This document shows, piece after piece, positions 33,753 through 42,484 of a stretch of DNA of 44,565 bases. The first letter of the stretch is position 1. The number at the start of each line of letters is the position of its first letter. The stretch lies in contig NZ_JOKH01000002.1 of assembly GCF_000722635.1 (NCBI RefSeq), positions 313,122 through 357,686 on the forward strand, in the 5' to 3' direction. The notes under the pieces were generated by a model. The model was given only the letters and a program-made list of their open reading frames with translations, did not search any database and had not been told where the DNA came from. This DNA comes from Endozoicomonas numazuensis (GTDB lineage: Bacteria > Pseudomonadota > Gammaproteobacteria > Pseudomonadales > Endozoicomonadaceae). Made by a program: the position numbers and the translations under genes.

Positions 33753-35192
33753 TCATCGGGTAAAAACGACTTCCGGCATTGAGGCTTCTTTCTGATGCCC
33801 TTTGTCATCTAGCCAAACAATCACTTCATCCTGTTCAGCATTGACCAGCGCATGATCCGATTCAGAAGCTATATGCAGATAGGCCACCACTTCGCTCAAG
33901 CCCTTTCGCACCGGATATTGTTTCACCAGTTCCGATAAACTGATCTGCTGACGATTCTGGAGCGCATGGCGAATACGTGCCCGCAGCTCCCGCTCATCCA
34001 CATAGTGCTGGCTATACAAAGCGGTGCTGTCAAATTCAGCCTGCCCCTCTTCCGGCACTTCATCAATCACCGGGCGCACTGCCGGGCGAAACAAACCACG
34101 GGACATAGGAAGTTCTATCTCGGGTTTACAAGGTTGTAATGTAGTAAAGAGTTTATCCGGTGGCGGGCTCTGGCGTACAGCGATAGCGCTCTGCTCGATC
34201 TCCCGGACAATTTCCATGATGCGTCGGTTTTCCAGCCAGGCCTGATCCGCCAGGTAGTGACGAAGCTGTTCCACCAGTTGCGCGCAAGTGCTGTTCACTT
34301 TTTCTCCGGCTTCCAGCAATCGGAAGCGAATTCGACCCAGCAGCTCATCGTGTTGCAGACTTTGCACTTCAGGCAGTGCCAGCACTTTTTCCAGAATTGT
34401 CTGTAACTCATCCTGACTGGACGGCGACATCAGCCAACTCCAGAAGGCCTTGAAGCTGCGACCCTGGTCCGATTCGGTGATGGCATCCTGTTCCGAAAAA
34501 ATATCGTCCAGCATCTGCCCCTTACCGCTGTTGCTGATCGTGATTCGTTCCCGAACGCCCCGATCAAGGCTGCGAAAGTTCTCTTCTACCTGGCGGAAAT
34601 CTGATAATAACTGTCGTGCGGTATCTTCAGCCTGCAGGAATTTCTCTTTAACTCTTGTCGGGTCATGAGGGGCCATCTGGCCACTTTTCAAACGGGCAAT
34701 TTCGAGCTCAAGCTCGGCTTTTTCCTGCTCCAGACGATCAATTCTTAACTGCGGGTCGACCTCGGTCTCATGGGCAATCTCATTGAGAAGACGAAAGACC
34801 GTCAACAACCGGGACTCGGTGCCCACAAACTGTTTCTGTTCAAACCCGGACAACCATTCGATCACTTTCTCCGTGGCCGGTGTCAAATCAAACAAGGGTT
34901 CATCGCCCACACTGGCAGCCGGATAATATTTGCGCAAATATCCTTGCTCCCCGGATGCCCAGTCGTTCAGGTAGTCCCGACCTTTGCGGGGGTATTTGTT
35001 TTCACCGCTGCTCTCGCGCAAATGGTGTAGATAATCGTCCAACCGGGTCACCAGCTCTTCAGCAGCGATTGAACGCTGATTGGTCGCGATAAAAGAACGA
35101 TGCAGGAAGCTGATAATCAGCGGTGCGCTGTCAGCCTGTAATAGACGCCAGGCGGGATGACTGCGAAGTCCGACAAGTCTGTGAAAATCCAT
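33753..35192 (-). CDS. jetA: JetA, Wadjet DUF3375 kleisin-like subunit
   Basis: A 479-residue DUF3375 protein, MukF-like. Its N-terminus (VGLRSHPAWRLLQADSAPLI, then SFLHRSFI) and the segment 'DYLNDWASGEQGYLRKYYPA' are family hallmarks; a coiled coil covers about 165-200 and the C-terminus has a winged-helix-like domain (LSELVKQYPVRKGLSEVVAY). It bridges the two JetC heads. First gene of the operon jetABCD, preceded by a palindrome at 35209-35224. The gene order A-B-C-D is that of type I Wadjet. Confidence 0.9.
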   Translation of the reverse strand: MDFHRLVGLRSHPAWRLLQADSAPLIISFLHRSFIATNQRSIAAEELVTRLDDYLHHLRESSGENKYPRKGRDYLNDWASGEQGYLRKYYPAASVGDEPLFDLTPATEKVIEWLSGFEQKQFVGTESRLLTVFRLLNEIAHETEVDPQLRIDRLEQEKAELELEIARLKSGQMAPHDPTRVKEKFLQAEDTARQLLSDFRQVEENFRSLDRGVRERITISNSGKGQMLDDIFSEQDAITESDQGRSFKAFWSWLMSPSSQDELQTILEKVLALPEVQSLQHDELLGRIRFRLLEAGEKVNSTCAQLVEQLRHYLADQAWLENRRIMEIVREIEQSAIAVRQSPPPDKLFTTLQPCKPEIELPMSRGLFRPAVRPVIDEVPEEGQAEFDSTALYSQHYVDERELRARIRHALQNRQQISLSELVKQYPVRKGLSEVVAYLHIASESDHALVNAEQDEVIVWLDDKGHQKEASMPEVVFTR

Positions 35193-35208
35193 AAAACCTC
35201 AGGCTGCC

Positions 35209-35224
35209 ATACCGTTTACGGTAT
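35209..35224 (-). promoter_or_regulatory. Palindrome in front of the Wadjet operon
   Basis: ATACCGT-TT-ACGGTAT is a perfect inverted repeat 17 bases upstream of jetA. A second inverted repeat (GCCTATTT at 35249-35256 and AAATAGGC at 35271-35278) lies just beyond it. Both are outside genes and suit a repressor site, but no regulator gene is adjacent. No convincing -35/-10 pair was found. Confidence 0.45.
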
Positions 35225-35424
35225 CAGTACTCAGTTCGAAGGGGCATTGCCTATTTACAGAATTTGTCAGAAATAGGCTAAAACTGTGCCAAACCAGTAA
35301 ATGGTAACACCTTAAAGCTGTTGGGCTAGCTGTGGAAGGCACTTAAATGAAATTAGACTCTATTGACCTTAATCGCTCCAACTTTTCGAGCCACTGGGCA
35401 AAATGCGGACATCGGCCTTTCATG

Positions 35425-36185
35425 TCATGGCATCAAACCCGACATCCATAGCCACCAGACTACCGTGGAAGGGTTTCTGATAACTTCTGAAATGCTTGAG
35501 AAGTGGCGATTAACGATCACCTGGTCATCAGCTTCAAATTCGTTAATCAGTTCAACCGACTGCGTGGAAACAGTCACTTGATGTTTGAGCGACACTGCTT
35601 TTAATTGTGCAGCCAACACAGCAATTGCATAAGGGTGCAGCCCTAATTCAGGTTCATCAATCAGCAAAGTACTGGGCATGAAGCCCTCAGGCTGCTTCAC
35701 AAGAGCCGTTTCACTGGTGTCATGACAGTGGTAAACCCGCCTGTTAGTGATAGCGTTGCATACGGACTGCTCAGTACCATCTGTCACATGTTGACCAACA
35801 TAACTTTCAAAATGCCCTGCATTACTGACATGCCCTCCGGCGGCCAGGGACTCATGCTGGAACATCATCCGGTTATCCGCTGTTGGCTCCAACTCAAACC
35901 TATAAACCTTGTCACCAAAATACAGCTCAGACTCAAATGACCGGGTTACTTTACGCCCGTGCCTTAACAGAGCGTCCGGACCACCCTGCTTACCCACCGT
36001 TCTTTGCAGGTTGCCGGCGAGAATTTGGCCAATAAAACGGAAAAGCTGATAAAGTTTGTCTTACCTGCGCCATTTGCACCTATCAAAATATTCAGAGAGC
36101 CCAGCTCTAAATAGCACGATCGTGTAGATTTGAAACCACCTACCCTGAGGTGAGTCAGCTGTTTGTCATCAGTGACCGGCTGCAT
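35425..36185 (-). pseudogene. OLD/AAA_21-type ATPase, frameshifted and internally deleted
   Basis: Two frames together give a broken ATPase: 36185 downward encodes MQPVTDDKQLTHLRVGGFKS and Walker A IGANGAGKTNF, then shifts frame near 35990 into GKQGGPDALLRHGRKV, ELYFGDKVYRFELEPTADN, and finally LLIDEPELGLHPYAI (Walker B) and VSTQSVELINEF. Homologues I recall carry roughly 100 residues between 'ETALVKQPEG' and 'MPSTLLIDEP' that are absent here, and the C-terminal end is altered. Intact relatives are stand-alone predicted SMC-like ATPases often found in defence islands. The gene is inactive. Confidence 0.75.
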
Positions 36186-36417
36186 GGCACACTCTTGTAT
36201 GAAAAATATTTACCATAATCACCTGATTGGATGCCTGATGGCTGTATTACTGTGCGAGCTCAAATGATTGCTCAAGGGTGCTCATTGTCTATCTCGGCAC
36301 TTGCACTCATCTACCTTCGCAGAAAATTACACAGCTTACAGTTTTTTATAGTGGCGAATAAGCCCCAAAAGCGGCAAATCAGATAGGCTCCATGCCCAAT
36401 TCGACATGATTAAAGAC

Positions 36418-36743
36418 ATGTGGTATGAGTTTCACGAAATGGATTTTGACACGGATACCAACGACTTAGAGGATTGACGTTGGTCTTTGGGGACCAACCC
36501 CTTTGGTTCTCAAAAGTCTGATGCACCACGAGACAGGAGCCATTCCGGATTATGTTTTTGGCAAACGCAGGGACAAGGTTTTCAAGAAACCTAAGGATTA
36601 TTGGAGCCCTTTGGCATTGGGTGCTTTTATACCGATAACTGGGGAGCGTAATATTGACCAAGAAAAGCACACGGTAGACAAAAGGAATACACAAAAAATT
36701 GAGTGCACAAACCTGAATCTGAGAACTTATATTAAACGACTGA
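36418..36743 (+). repeat. Direct repeat copy 1 (MWYEFH tail + IS1 remnant)
   Basis: These 326 bases match 44240-44565 with only two visible differences (36509-36510 region AAAG/ACAG and 36662 region CAAG/CAGG), and the second copy continues off the window. It begins with the reading frame MWYEFHEMDFDTDTNDLED and stop (36418-36477), then a hairpin GTTGGTC/GACCAAC (36479-36498), then IS1-type coding sequence. Recent duplication or transposition of one fragment is indicated. Confidence 0.85.
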
Positions 36744-36856
36744 CCAGAAAAACCATCTGCTTTTCAAAGCTTGAAAAGATGCATAATATTGTCATGGGCC
36801 GTCCGATTAATAAGGAAGAGTTTAGGGCTGACATTACTGTTCAAACACACCATTGA
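36500..36856 (+). pseudogene. IS1-family transposase remnant (3' half)
   Basis: The plus-strand frame carries DYVFGKRRDKVFKKPKDYW, then EKHTVDKRNTQKIECTNLNL and RTYIKRLTRKTICFSKLEKM, the C-terminal hallmark of IS1 InsB transposases (family form QKIERTNLxLRTRIKRLxRKTICFSK). The N-terminal half with the first catalytic residues is missing and a stretch around the third catalytic region is altered, so it is not functional. The frame ends at 36856. From 36857 to 37158 I see no gene. Confidence 0.75.
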
Positions 36857-36979
36857 CCCACCACCATCAAAAAATTTCGAATCATTAAAGACGTCCATTC
36901 TATTAACCGTCGACGAGATATCTAAAGCGTGTAATTCAAATAATGTCAATACTCCCCCCTCTTAAAACGCAAGCTGCAG

Positions 36980-37015
36980 GCTCTGTTTGAAGGTTATATT
37001 GACACCATCTACTAT
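36980..37015 (+). promoter_or_regulatory. Possible promoter upstream of the F-box gene
   Basis: A TTGAAG hexamer near 36986 is followed 17 bases later by TACTAT (near 37009) and then an AT-rich stretch; a TTGACA lies in between but has no -10 at proper spacing. The match is only moderate. It would give a leader of about 200 bases that contains the 18-bp repeats. Confidence 0.3.
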
Positions 37016-37158
37016 AAATAAAAAATTTATCATAGTCGGAATGTATAAGGGTCAGTATGTCGGTTTTTCAACTCTGAATTGCGGGTTTTGATAAAAAAGC
37101 AGACGTATTGGGAGGTGTAACTCAGGCATTGATGAGTGGCTGCCCCTCCTCTGATTTT

Positions 37159-37230
37159 ATGGAGAGGCAATAAATAATGGAGAGGCAATAAATAATGGAG
37201 AGGCAATAAATAATGGAGAGGCAATAAATG
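37159..37230 (+). repeat. Four 18-bp tandem repeats forming the leader of the F-box gene
   Basis: ATGGAGAGGCAATAAATA is repeated perfectly at 37159, 37177 and 37195; the fourth copy (37213-37230) ends ATG instead of ATA and that ATG is the gene's start. Each copy is itself a four-codon frame, ATG GAG AGG CAA TAA (MERQ stop), and each contains GGAGAGG six to nine bases before the next ATG. The last stop (37225-37227) directly abuts the start. Confidence 0.9.
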
Positions 37231-40167
37231 TACTGTATGAAAAAAATAACATTAATTTGTTTATTGCTTTCGATTTTTTTGCTGTCTGTCACTCACTGCT
37301 TAGCGCACCCGCAAGCGGTATTGAACCAGTACGAGACACACTTCCAACATGTTAATACAAGTGGATTCCTTAGGATATTGGCTGAAAATCCGTTAAAGAA
37401 CCAAAGTCACATTGCTCGCCTTTTATTTCACATAAAGGGGCGAGCAGGACAACAGGTAACCCTGTGCGGACACCCAAAAGGAACTCATAATGCCTATTTG
37501 ATAGAAACGCAACCAGATCGCCGAGTGTATGTTTTAACCAATGAAGATGCCTGGTTTGTTTATGACTCAGCGGTTCTTGCATACTGCACAGAGAATCGAT
37601 CGTCATCTAAGTTTTTATCTCGATCAACGGAGCCGCAGAAGCTCAGAGTCTACCAATTATCAGACCATGATGAATCCATTCTATCACTGCTTCCTGACTG
37701 GGATACTCAAGAGAGGTTGATGAAGGTTTCAGGAGGCACAACTTTTTTTTATCAGCCTCCGCCTGATTTTAAGGGACCAAAAAGAGGGGCTTTCCTGCTA
37801 TTCGATGATATTTTTTCTATTGACATCCAACCGGCCCTTTTAAATATTTTAAGTTGGTTCCGTCAGGATATGACAGAAGACGATTATTCCAATCTGTCTG
37901 TGCATCTTTTGGCACCAGGACATTCACCTCTTGTCTTAACACTTTCCCGAACAGAGTTTAGGCGTTTTCTTTCAGATTACGAAGCAACCGGACAATGGCA
38001 ATTGCTATTTCAATGGTTGAAATCGATTAGCGGTACTCGAAACCAGTTATTGAACTTTTCACTCGATGTGCTGGGGGATATGCAGGACCAATGGTATCTG
38101 GATCATATAGAGAATGTAGCTGCAATGGTGTCACAAATAAATGACTTACTGACCTTGCCTGAGAGCCAAATTCATCTGGATATTGAGGTAAACTGGCTTG
38201 AAAGCACGCTCTTAACTTCAGATATAAGCGATGAAGCAACCACTAGCTTTCTTGAAGGCGCCGACGTTATAGAAGCGGTCATCGCAAGTATTGAAGAAAA
38301 TACAAGCTCAGGAAGTTCAACGCAAAGCGATAACGACACTAATAATGAGAGTGATCATAATGAGAGTTCGTCGTCTGAAGCGTCAGCGTCAGGAACCGTT
38401 GTAAATACCTCCTCCAGCACAGGCAACTCAGGAGACGATGACCCACCGCCCCCAACAGCAGAACATACATATTCCAATAATTTCTGCGAGCTCTGTGCGG
38501 GTTATTGTCGATACAGAAATGAACAAAGCTATTCGGCGGAGCAAAGTCAGCAACTGATACCTGCTATTCCAGAGCGAGAGGAAAAAACAAACAGGTTTGT
38601 TGCACTTACCCCGGTGAGGTTGCCCGTGTCACTCCAGATTGGAAATAGCCTTATTCCTCAACCTCCTGTAGCAAACAGTTGGTCAGATGCTGGCAACATA
38701 GCCCATGAAACAAGTTCCTTTCCCATTCACTTGTTGCCTCCCAAAACTCTTGAACAAATTTTTAATTTTCTCAGTTTAAAAGATATTGTGAGACTGTATC
38801 ACCTTTTTCCTGATATTCGTCCATGGGCTGCAGAGTATCTCCCGAAGCGGATACTGAAAGAATACTGCGGGAACTCAGAGACTCAACAGTATTGCTGGCT
38901 GAAGATTCATTTTCCAAACGGGGTGCCGGAGGAGAAGAAGGAAGAAATCCAGTTGTTTTTGAATAGTCATAACCTTCCACAAGCCATTAAAGATTTTGCT
39001 GATAAAAGCACAATTAATGCATTGGCTATATTCGACTATTTGAAGAACAATAATCAACTAGCGCAGCCCAAAGTGCTAAACAAGCTCAGGGGTCCACGAA
39101 AAGACGATCCCACCAGCTGTTTGACCATCAGTTCAAGCGGTCAACGGCTGTTTGCCGGGGACAATAAAGGACATATCACCATATGGTCTCCGTCAAAACC
39201 CAAGATGCCCTGTATTAAAGATTGGAAGCATCATAGTTACAAAGTTATCGCCATCAGCGAAGTTCTTGGGCATATCATTACGGCAGGAGTATATAGAGAA
39301 ATTAAAATTCTGTCATTAGATGAGATTCTCTCTCGCCCTGGTTTACACCCTGACGCTGGCTCTGAACCTTATAATAGTGGTGAATTTAGCACTACTCATG
39401 AGATTCAGGCTATGGTGGTATGGAGCGAAGCGAGATCCCCGGAGTTGATCAATATTGCCGTCAGTCAGAAGGGAGGCACTATCACGCTACGGCAGCTGAA
39501 AATCCAGGGGTTAAATGTCGAACTCACTAAGCGTTTATCGATTGGGGATGCATGTAAGGGAATTAGTCTGGCTTTGGCTGGCAATGATCGATTATTGAGT
39601 ATAGAAATGCATTCTGAAAAAAAAGAACATCTTCTGAAAATATGGGATGTCAGTACTGTTCTTGACCCTGAATGTTTAAGAGTTATTGGTAAGGACGAAG
39701 GCTGCACATTCTCTTTTGTTCAAGGGATGCCCGGCTACTTCAGAGCCGTGCAATCCTATTTAGGGAATTTTGAGCGGGAGATTGGAGAAGTTACTATCAG
39801 AAATATTGATCCGGCTGTAACACCTCCCGACTGGTTGCTTGAGGGTAAGCACCGTAAATCTGATACCATAGGGTGCATTAGCTTACCTAATAGGTCGGCT
39901 TTCTGTTTTTTATTTTCATTTTCATCTTCATTTACATTTACATGTTGGATGGACCATTACAAAGAAAGCAGGTTCTTAATTAAAAATAAAATCAGCATTA
40001 AGGATGGAGAGCTTGATAAAACATCCATAAAATTCGCTCTTCCACTTTATGGTGGCTTGGTGTTGATTGTTTTATTTAACGACAAGATGTTAGTAGTTGA
40101 TTTTCTGGAGACGCCCGCTGAAGGAGATGTTAGGGAGTCCCGGAACATCATACAGGAGCCATTCTGA
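37228..40167 (+). CDS. Secreted F-box protein with beta-propeller-like C-terminus, candidate host-directed effector
   Basis: A 979-residue protein. Residues 1 to about 29 are a Sec signal peptide (KKITLICLLLSIFLLSVTHC, then LA). Residues 30-340 are a unique domain. About 350-405 is a Ser/Asn/Asp/Pro low-complexity linker, then a short Cys cluster (FCELCAGYC). Residues about 501-540 match the F-box: LPPKTLEQIFNFLSLKDIVR (consensus LPxExLxxIFxFLxxxDLxR). From about 620 to the end, strands such as CLTISSSGQRLFAGDNKGHI and 'TIW' resemble WD40 blades. F-box plus WD40 is the layout of eukaryotic SCF substrate receptors. The 37228 start has GGAGAGG six bases upstream. Possible role: recruiting host Skp1; neither secretion route nor target is known. 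Confidence 0.7.
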   Translation: MYCMKKITLICLLLSIFLLSVTHCLAHPQAVLNQYETHFQHVNTSGFLRILAENPLKNQSHIARLLFHIKGRAGQQVTLCGHPKGTHNAYLIETQPDRRVYVLTNEDAWFVYDSAVLAYCTENRSSSKFLSRSTEPQKLRVYQLSDHDESILSLLPDWDTQERLMKVSGGTTFFYQPPPDFKGPKRGAFLLFDDIFSIDIQPALLNILSWFRQDMTEDDYSNLSVHLLAPGHSPLVLTLSRTEFRRFLSDYEATGQWQLLFQWLKSISGTRNQLLNFSLDVLGDMQDQWYLDHIENVAAMVSQINDLLTLPESQIHLDIEVNWLESTLLTSDISDEATTSFLEGADVIEAVIASIEENTSSGSSTQSDNDTNNESDHNESSSSEASASGTVVNTSSSTGNSGDDDPPPPTAEHTYSNNFCELCAGYCRYRNEQSYSAEQSQQLIPAIPEREEKTNRFVALTPVRLPVSLQIGNSLIPQPPVANSWSDAGNIAHETSSFPIHLLPPKTLEQIFNFLSLKDIVRLYHLFPDIRPWAAEYLPKRILKEYCGNSETQQYCWLKIHFPNGVPEEKKEEIQLFLNSHNLPQAIKDFADKSTINALAIFDYLKNNNQLAQPKVLNKLRGPRKDDPTSCLTISSSGQRLFAGDNKGHITIWSPSKPKMPCIKDWKHHSYKVIAISEVLGHIITAGVYREIKILSLDEILSRPGLHPDAGSEPYNSGEFSTTHEIQAMVVWSEARSPELINIAVSQKGGTITLRQLKIQGLNVELTKRLSIGDACKGISLALAGNDRLLSIEMHSEKKEHLLKIWDVSTVLDPECLRVIGKDEGCTFSFVQGMPGYFRAVQSYLGNFEREIGEVTIRNIDPAVTPPDWLLEGKHRKSDTIGCISLPNRSAFCFLFSFSSSFTFTCWMDHYKESRFLIKNKISIKDGELDKTSIKFALPLYGGLVLIVLFNDKMLVVDFLETPAEGDVRESRNIIQEPF

Positions 40168-40428
40168 TTATAATTGGTAAGTGGTCATATCGACCCCATT
40201 GTTCATGCCATAACTGACTTCACTGCCCTGACCGGTTTCGAAGCACCTGAACTGGCTTTTCCTGTCTGCCAGCACGCCGTCTTTCTCCATAATGCGATAA
40301 GCATTATTGATATACCCGATGCTGACATCAAAGGCATTATTCATTGCGGAACGGTTACCCGCCAGTGACTGGAACAGAATTTCTACCGGCGCACCTTCTT
40401 TAACTCGATCCTAAGGATTTTCAGGGCA
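40168..40428 (-). pseudogene. Fragment resembling ethanolamine ammonia-lyase large subunit
   Basis: Minus-strand frame reads VKEGAPVEILFQSLAGNRSA, then FETGQGSEVSYGMNNGVDMT and a stop at 40168-40170. EutB proteins have 'GAPxxLIFQSxxG' and 'LYFETGQGSALSAxANxGxDQ' at corresponding places about 45 residues apart, as here. Both ends are cut: the right side runs into a stop or frameshift near 40428 and then unassigned sequence to 40539, the left side ends against the F-box gene. No cofactor-binding region remains. Confidence 0.5.
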
Positions 40429-40539
40429 TAATCGTACAATAATTTGGAAGCCTGTACTTCAAAGAAGGCGTAGGTTCCATTCTGCCAAGGTCTTTTCCAA
40501 GCATGTGACTGACCGAAATATTCTGACAGGTCGCCACAT

Positions 40540-40656
40540 CTAAAGCGCCTACTGTTGGTGCCGGGTCGATGGAGGACTTTCACCACCCAGTCATCCAGCC
40601 GCCACCATGCGTACTGGAACAGCGCCGGTTGGCGCTACGCGCCATACTCGGCGCAC
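40540..40656 (-). mobile_element. Group II intron 5' fragment after the csp terminator
   Basis: These 117 bases match 24698-24814 with few differences and begin with the same GTGCGCC at 40656, directly after the terminator T-run of csp. Only the first part of domain I survives; beyond 40540 the sequence is unrelated. It marks the same insertion position as the longer copy. Confidence 0.7.
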
Positions 40657-40658
40657 CA

Positions 40659-40690
40659 TAAAAAAAGGCAACACCCTTAGGTATTGCCTT
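40659..40690 (-). terminator. Rho-independent terminator of csp
   Basis: On the minus strand AAGGCAA/TTGCCTT arms (40665-40671 and 40684-40690) with an inner ACC/GGT form a hairpin followed by a run of seven T. It lies 52 bases after the csp stop and next to the intron fragment. Confidence 0.8.
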
Positions 40691-40742
40691 CTTAGCTTCA
40701 CACTATGTGAAGCAGTAAGCTACATTAGATGCAGCTCAGTCT

Positions 40743-40949
40743 TTACAGAGGACGGATGTCTTCTGCCTGAGGACCTTTCTGGCCCTGAGTAACAGTAAAT
40801 TCAACCTGCTGACCTTCAGTCAGAGTCTTGAAACCGTCGCCAACGATCTGACGGAAATGGGCAAACACGTCAGGACCATTTTCCTGAGCGATGAAACCAA
40901 AACCTTTCTCTTCGTTGAACCACTTAACAGTACCGGTAGTAGTAGACAT
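40743..40949 (-). CDS. Cold-shock protein (CspA family)
   Basis: A 68-residue CspA-family protein: [20 protein letters not shown] with the RNP1-like KGFGFI and, further on, 'DVFAHFRQI' (RNP2-like VFVHF), ending [10 protein letters not shown]. It binds single-stranded RNA or DNA and acts as an RNA chaperone. The ATG at 40949 is chosen because AAGGA lies about seven bases upstream, giving the usual length; the ATG at 40955 adds two residues. Upstream, 40956-41040 is an AT-rich leader typical of csp genes. A truncated second copy is at 25044-25167. The exact paralogue name cannot be decided. Confidence 0.93.
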   Translation of the reverse strand: MSTTTGTVKWFNEEKGFGFIAQENGPDVFAHFRQIVGDGFKTLTEGQQVEFTVTQGQKGPQAEDIRPL

Positions 40950-41304
40950 AATCATATCCTTAGTTTTGTAACATAAAATTGCCTTGTCGTGCTTTTTAAC
41001 AAGATAAGGCGGTCGAGCTAGAAGTTTTGTTATTACTTATGGAAGAATATGGCGAGCTACTACACTCGGAACATCAAATCTATACATAAAGAATCAAACA
41101 CACTTATAACGTGGTGCCCATTTTACATGGCTTCGAGCTTTCAGCAACAAGTATAAACCAATCAATATCAACGGCAAGTACTGAATCAACATCAGCTTGA
41201 TTAGTAGTGCTTTTCCAGCCTGATGATTTGTACTATCCGCCCCTCATAAACTTCACCTAAATGACCTTATTCATAGACGGCATTGTATTGAGATTCAGAC
41301 CGCC

Positions 41305-41526
41305 ATGATTCGACTCTACCAGTGCAAGGCAAGCCCCTCTCAGGAACGACCCACTGCGGCTCCAGCTGAAACTGTCGACATCGGACTTGCTCTCATAATA
41401 TTCAACTGGCCAATAAACAACATTTTATTGTTTGTCGTTTTCTGGCATGATCGACTTGCTGAGAATATACAACATCAAACAATACACTCTTCAGTGTCGC
41501 ATGAAGTAGAACAGGACGTTCAATGA
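41305..41526 (+). CDS. Small hypothetical protein before the toxin-like gene
   Basis: A 73-residue frame with a hydrophobic middle (IGLALIIFNWPINNILLFVV) whose stop overlaps the next start as ATGA, a coupling signature. There is no recognised family and no strong ribosome site. It could be a real small membrane or chaperone protein of the toxin cassette, or chance. The stretch 41041-41304 holds no gene I can support. Confidence 0.3.
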   Translation: MIRLYQCKASPSQERPTAAPAETVDIGLALIIFNWPINNILLFVVFWHDRLAENIQHQTIHSSVSHEVEQDVQ

Positions 41527-42482
41527 GCCAGATAGTCTTATGTAACCAATCATTAAGCTCAGGATATCTGAAAGATACCTGCGGTATTGAAACTAATCTT
41601 GTACACGGTCTGAGCTGCCAGAAACCCGGCACCCTGCAAGCCTTTACTCCTTACCTTCTGAACAAGGATAAAAACCGAGATCAGCAGCAGATCATTAACC
41701 AGCTTTCACCCAAGCCTGTTGCAGAGGAACTCACCAACCTGTCACTCTCATTCGGGGGCGATAATACCCTTGCTATTGCAGAAATCACCAAACAACTGAA
41801 AGATTACAATATTGGGTTGATAGGTGCCTCCACCAGTGTTTACGCGGATCGCGTCGGAGGCTTCGCCAAGGCTATCAAAGAGTACCAGGATGCACTCATG
41901 GCCTACCGCTCTGCACTGAGCAGCCCCGCGAACAAGAGAGTGGCTCGTGATAACGCCCATAAAGCGTTCCAAAAACTTCAGATTCGTTTCCGGAATGAAC
42001 TCAACGCCATCAACTCTGCTAACAAAGCAAGACGTGGCACTCCACTGACCAGCGCCTCACGCGCCACCAATATCGCCAGAAGCAGCCGAAATACAACCAG
42101 CCTCAATGTCAGCTCACAGGTTCAGGCCAGCAATCTGGTTAAACTCACCCAACATGCCAAGTATCTGGGTAATGGGCTGGCTGTTATAGACTTCGGAAGT
42201 CGTATTGGCAATGTACACAACAGCTACAAGGCTGGCGGGAACTGGGAGCGGGAGCTGTTTATTGAGTCGAGTAGTTTTGCGGCAAGTGCTACAACCGGCT
42301 CAATCGCTGTAAGTGCTGGTCTTACTCTACTTTTAGCAGCAACTCCTGCAGGTTGGGTTGGACTAATAGTAGGAGGGGCTTTGGTTGCGGGCACTGCAGC
42401 CGGTGCTTCTATGTGGGTTAACGGACAAGTTAAAGATAACGCTGGCAGTTGGTATGACAACATAATGAGGGCTATTAAATAA
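41523..42482 (+). CDS. Putative membrane-active toxin (effector-like), hypothetical
   Basis: A 319-residue protein without a signal peptide. The N-terminal 80 residues are polar; about 90-170 is helical (YADRVGGFAKAIKEYQDALM and neighbours); the C-terminal part has a glycine- and alanine-rich hydrophobic stretch at about 253-300 (SIAVSAGLTLLLAATPAGWV then GLIVGGALVAGTAAGASMWV) followed by a short amphipathic end. This resembles the C-termini of colicin-like or type VI-delivered pore-forming effectors. It is followed two bases later by a small two-helix membrane protein, the usual place for an immunity gene. An AGGAC precedes the start. No named family is recognised. Confidence 0.5.
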   Translation: MSQIVLCNQSLSSGYLKDTCGIETNLVHGLSCQKPGTLQAFTPYLLNKDKNRDQQQIINQLSPKPVAEELTNLSLSFGGDNTLAIAEITKQLKDYNIGLIGASTSVYADRVGGFAKAIKEYQDALMAYRSALSSPANKRVARDNAHKAFQKLQIRFRNELNAINSANKARRGTPLTSASRATNIARSSRNTTSLNVSSQVQASNLVKLTQHAKYLGNGLAVIDFGSRIGNVHNSYKAGGNWERELFIESSSFAASATTGSIAVSAGLTLLLAATPAGWVGLIVGGALVAGTAAGASMWVNGQVKDNAGSWYDNIMRAIK

Positions 42483-42484
42483 TC

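Noticed and set aside
29606-35092. Many plus-strand frames inside the Wadjet genes
   Set aside because: They are antisense shadows of jetA-D; none has a family signature or ribosome site.
37159-37230. Possible CRISPR-like or iteron array
   Set aside because: Units are directly tandem without spacers, end in the start codon of a gene and have no cas genes nearby; a leader repeat explains them better.
40383-40586. Minus-strand 67-codon frame as a gene
   Set aside because: It fuses intron 5' sequence, unassigned DNA and the end of the eutB-like fragment in the wrong frame.
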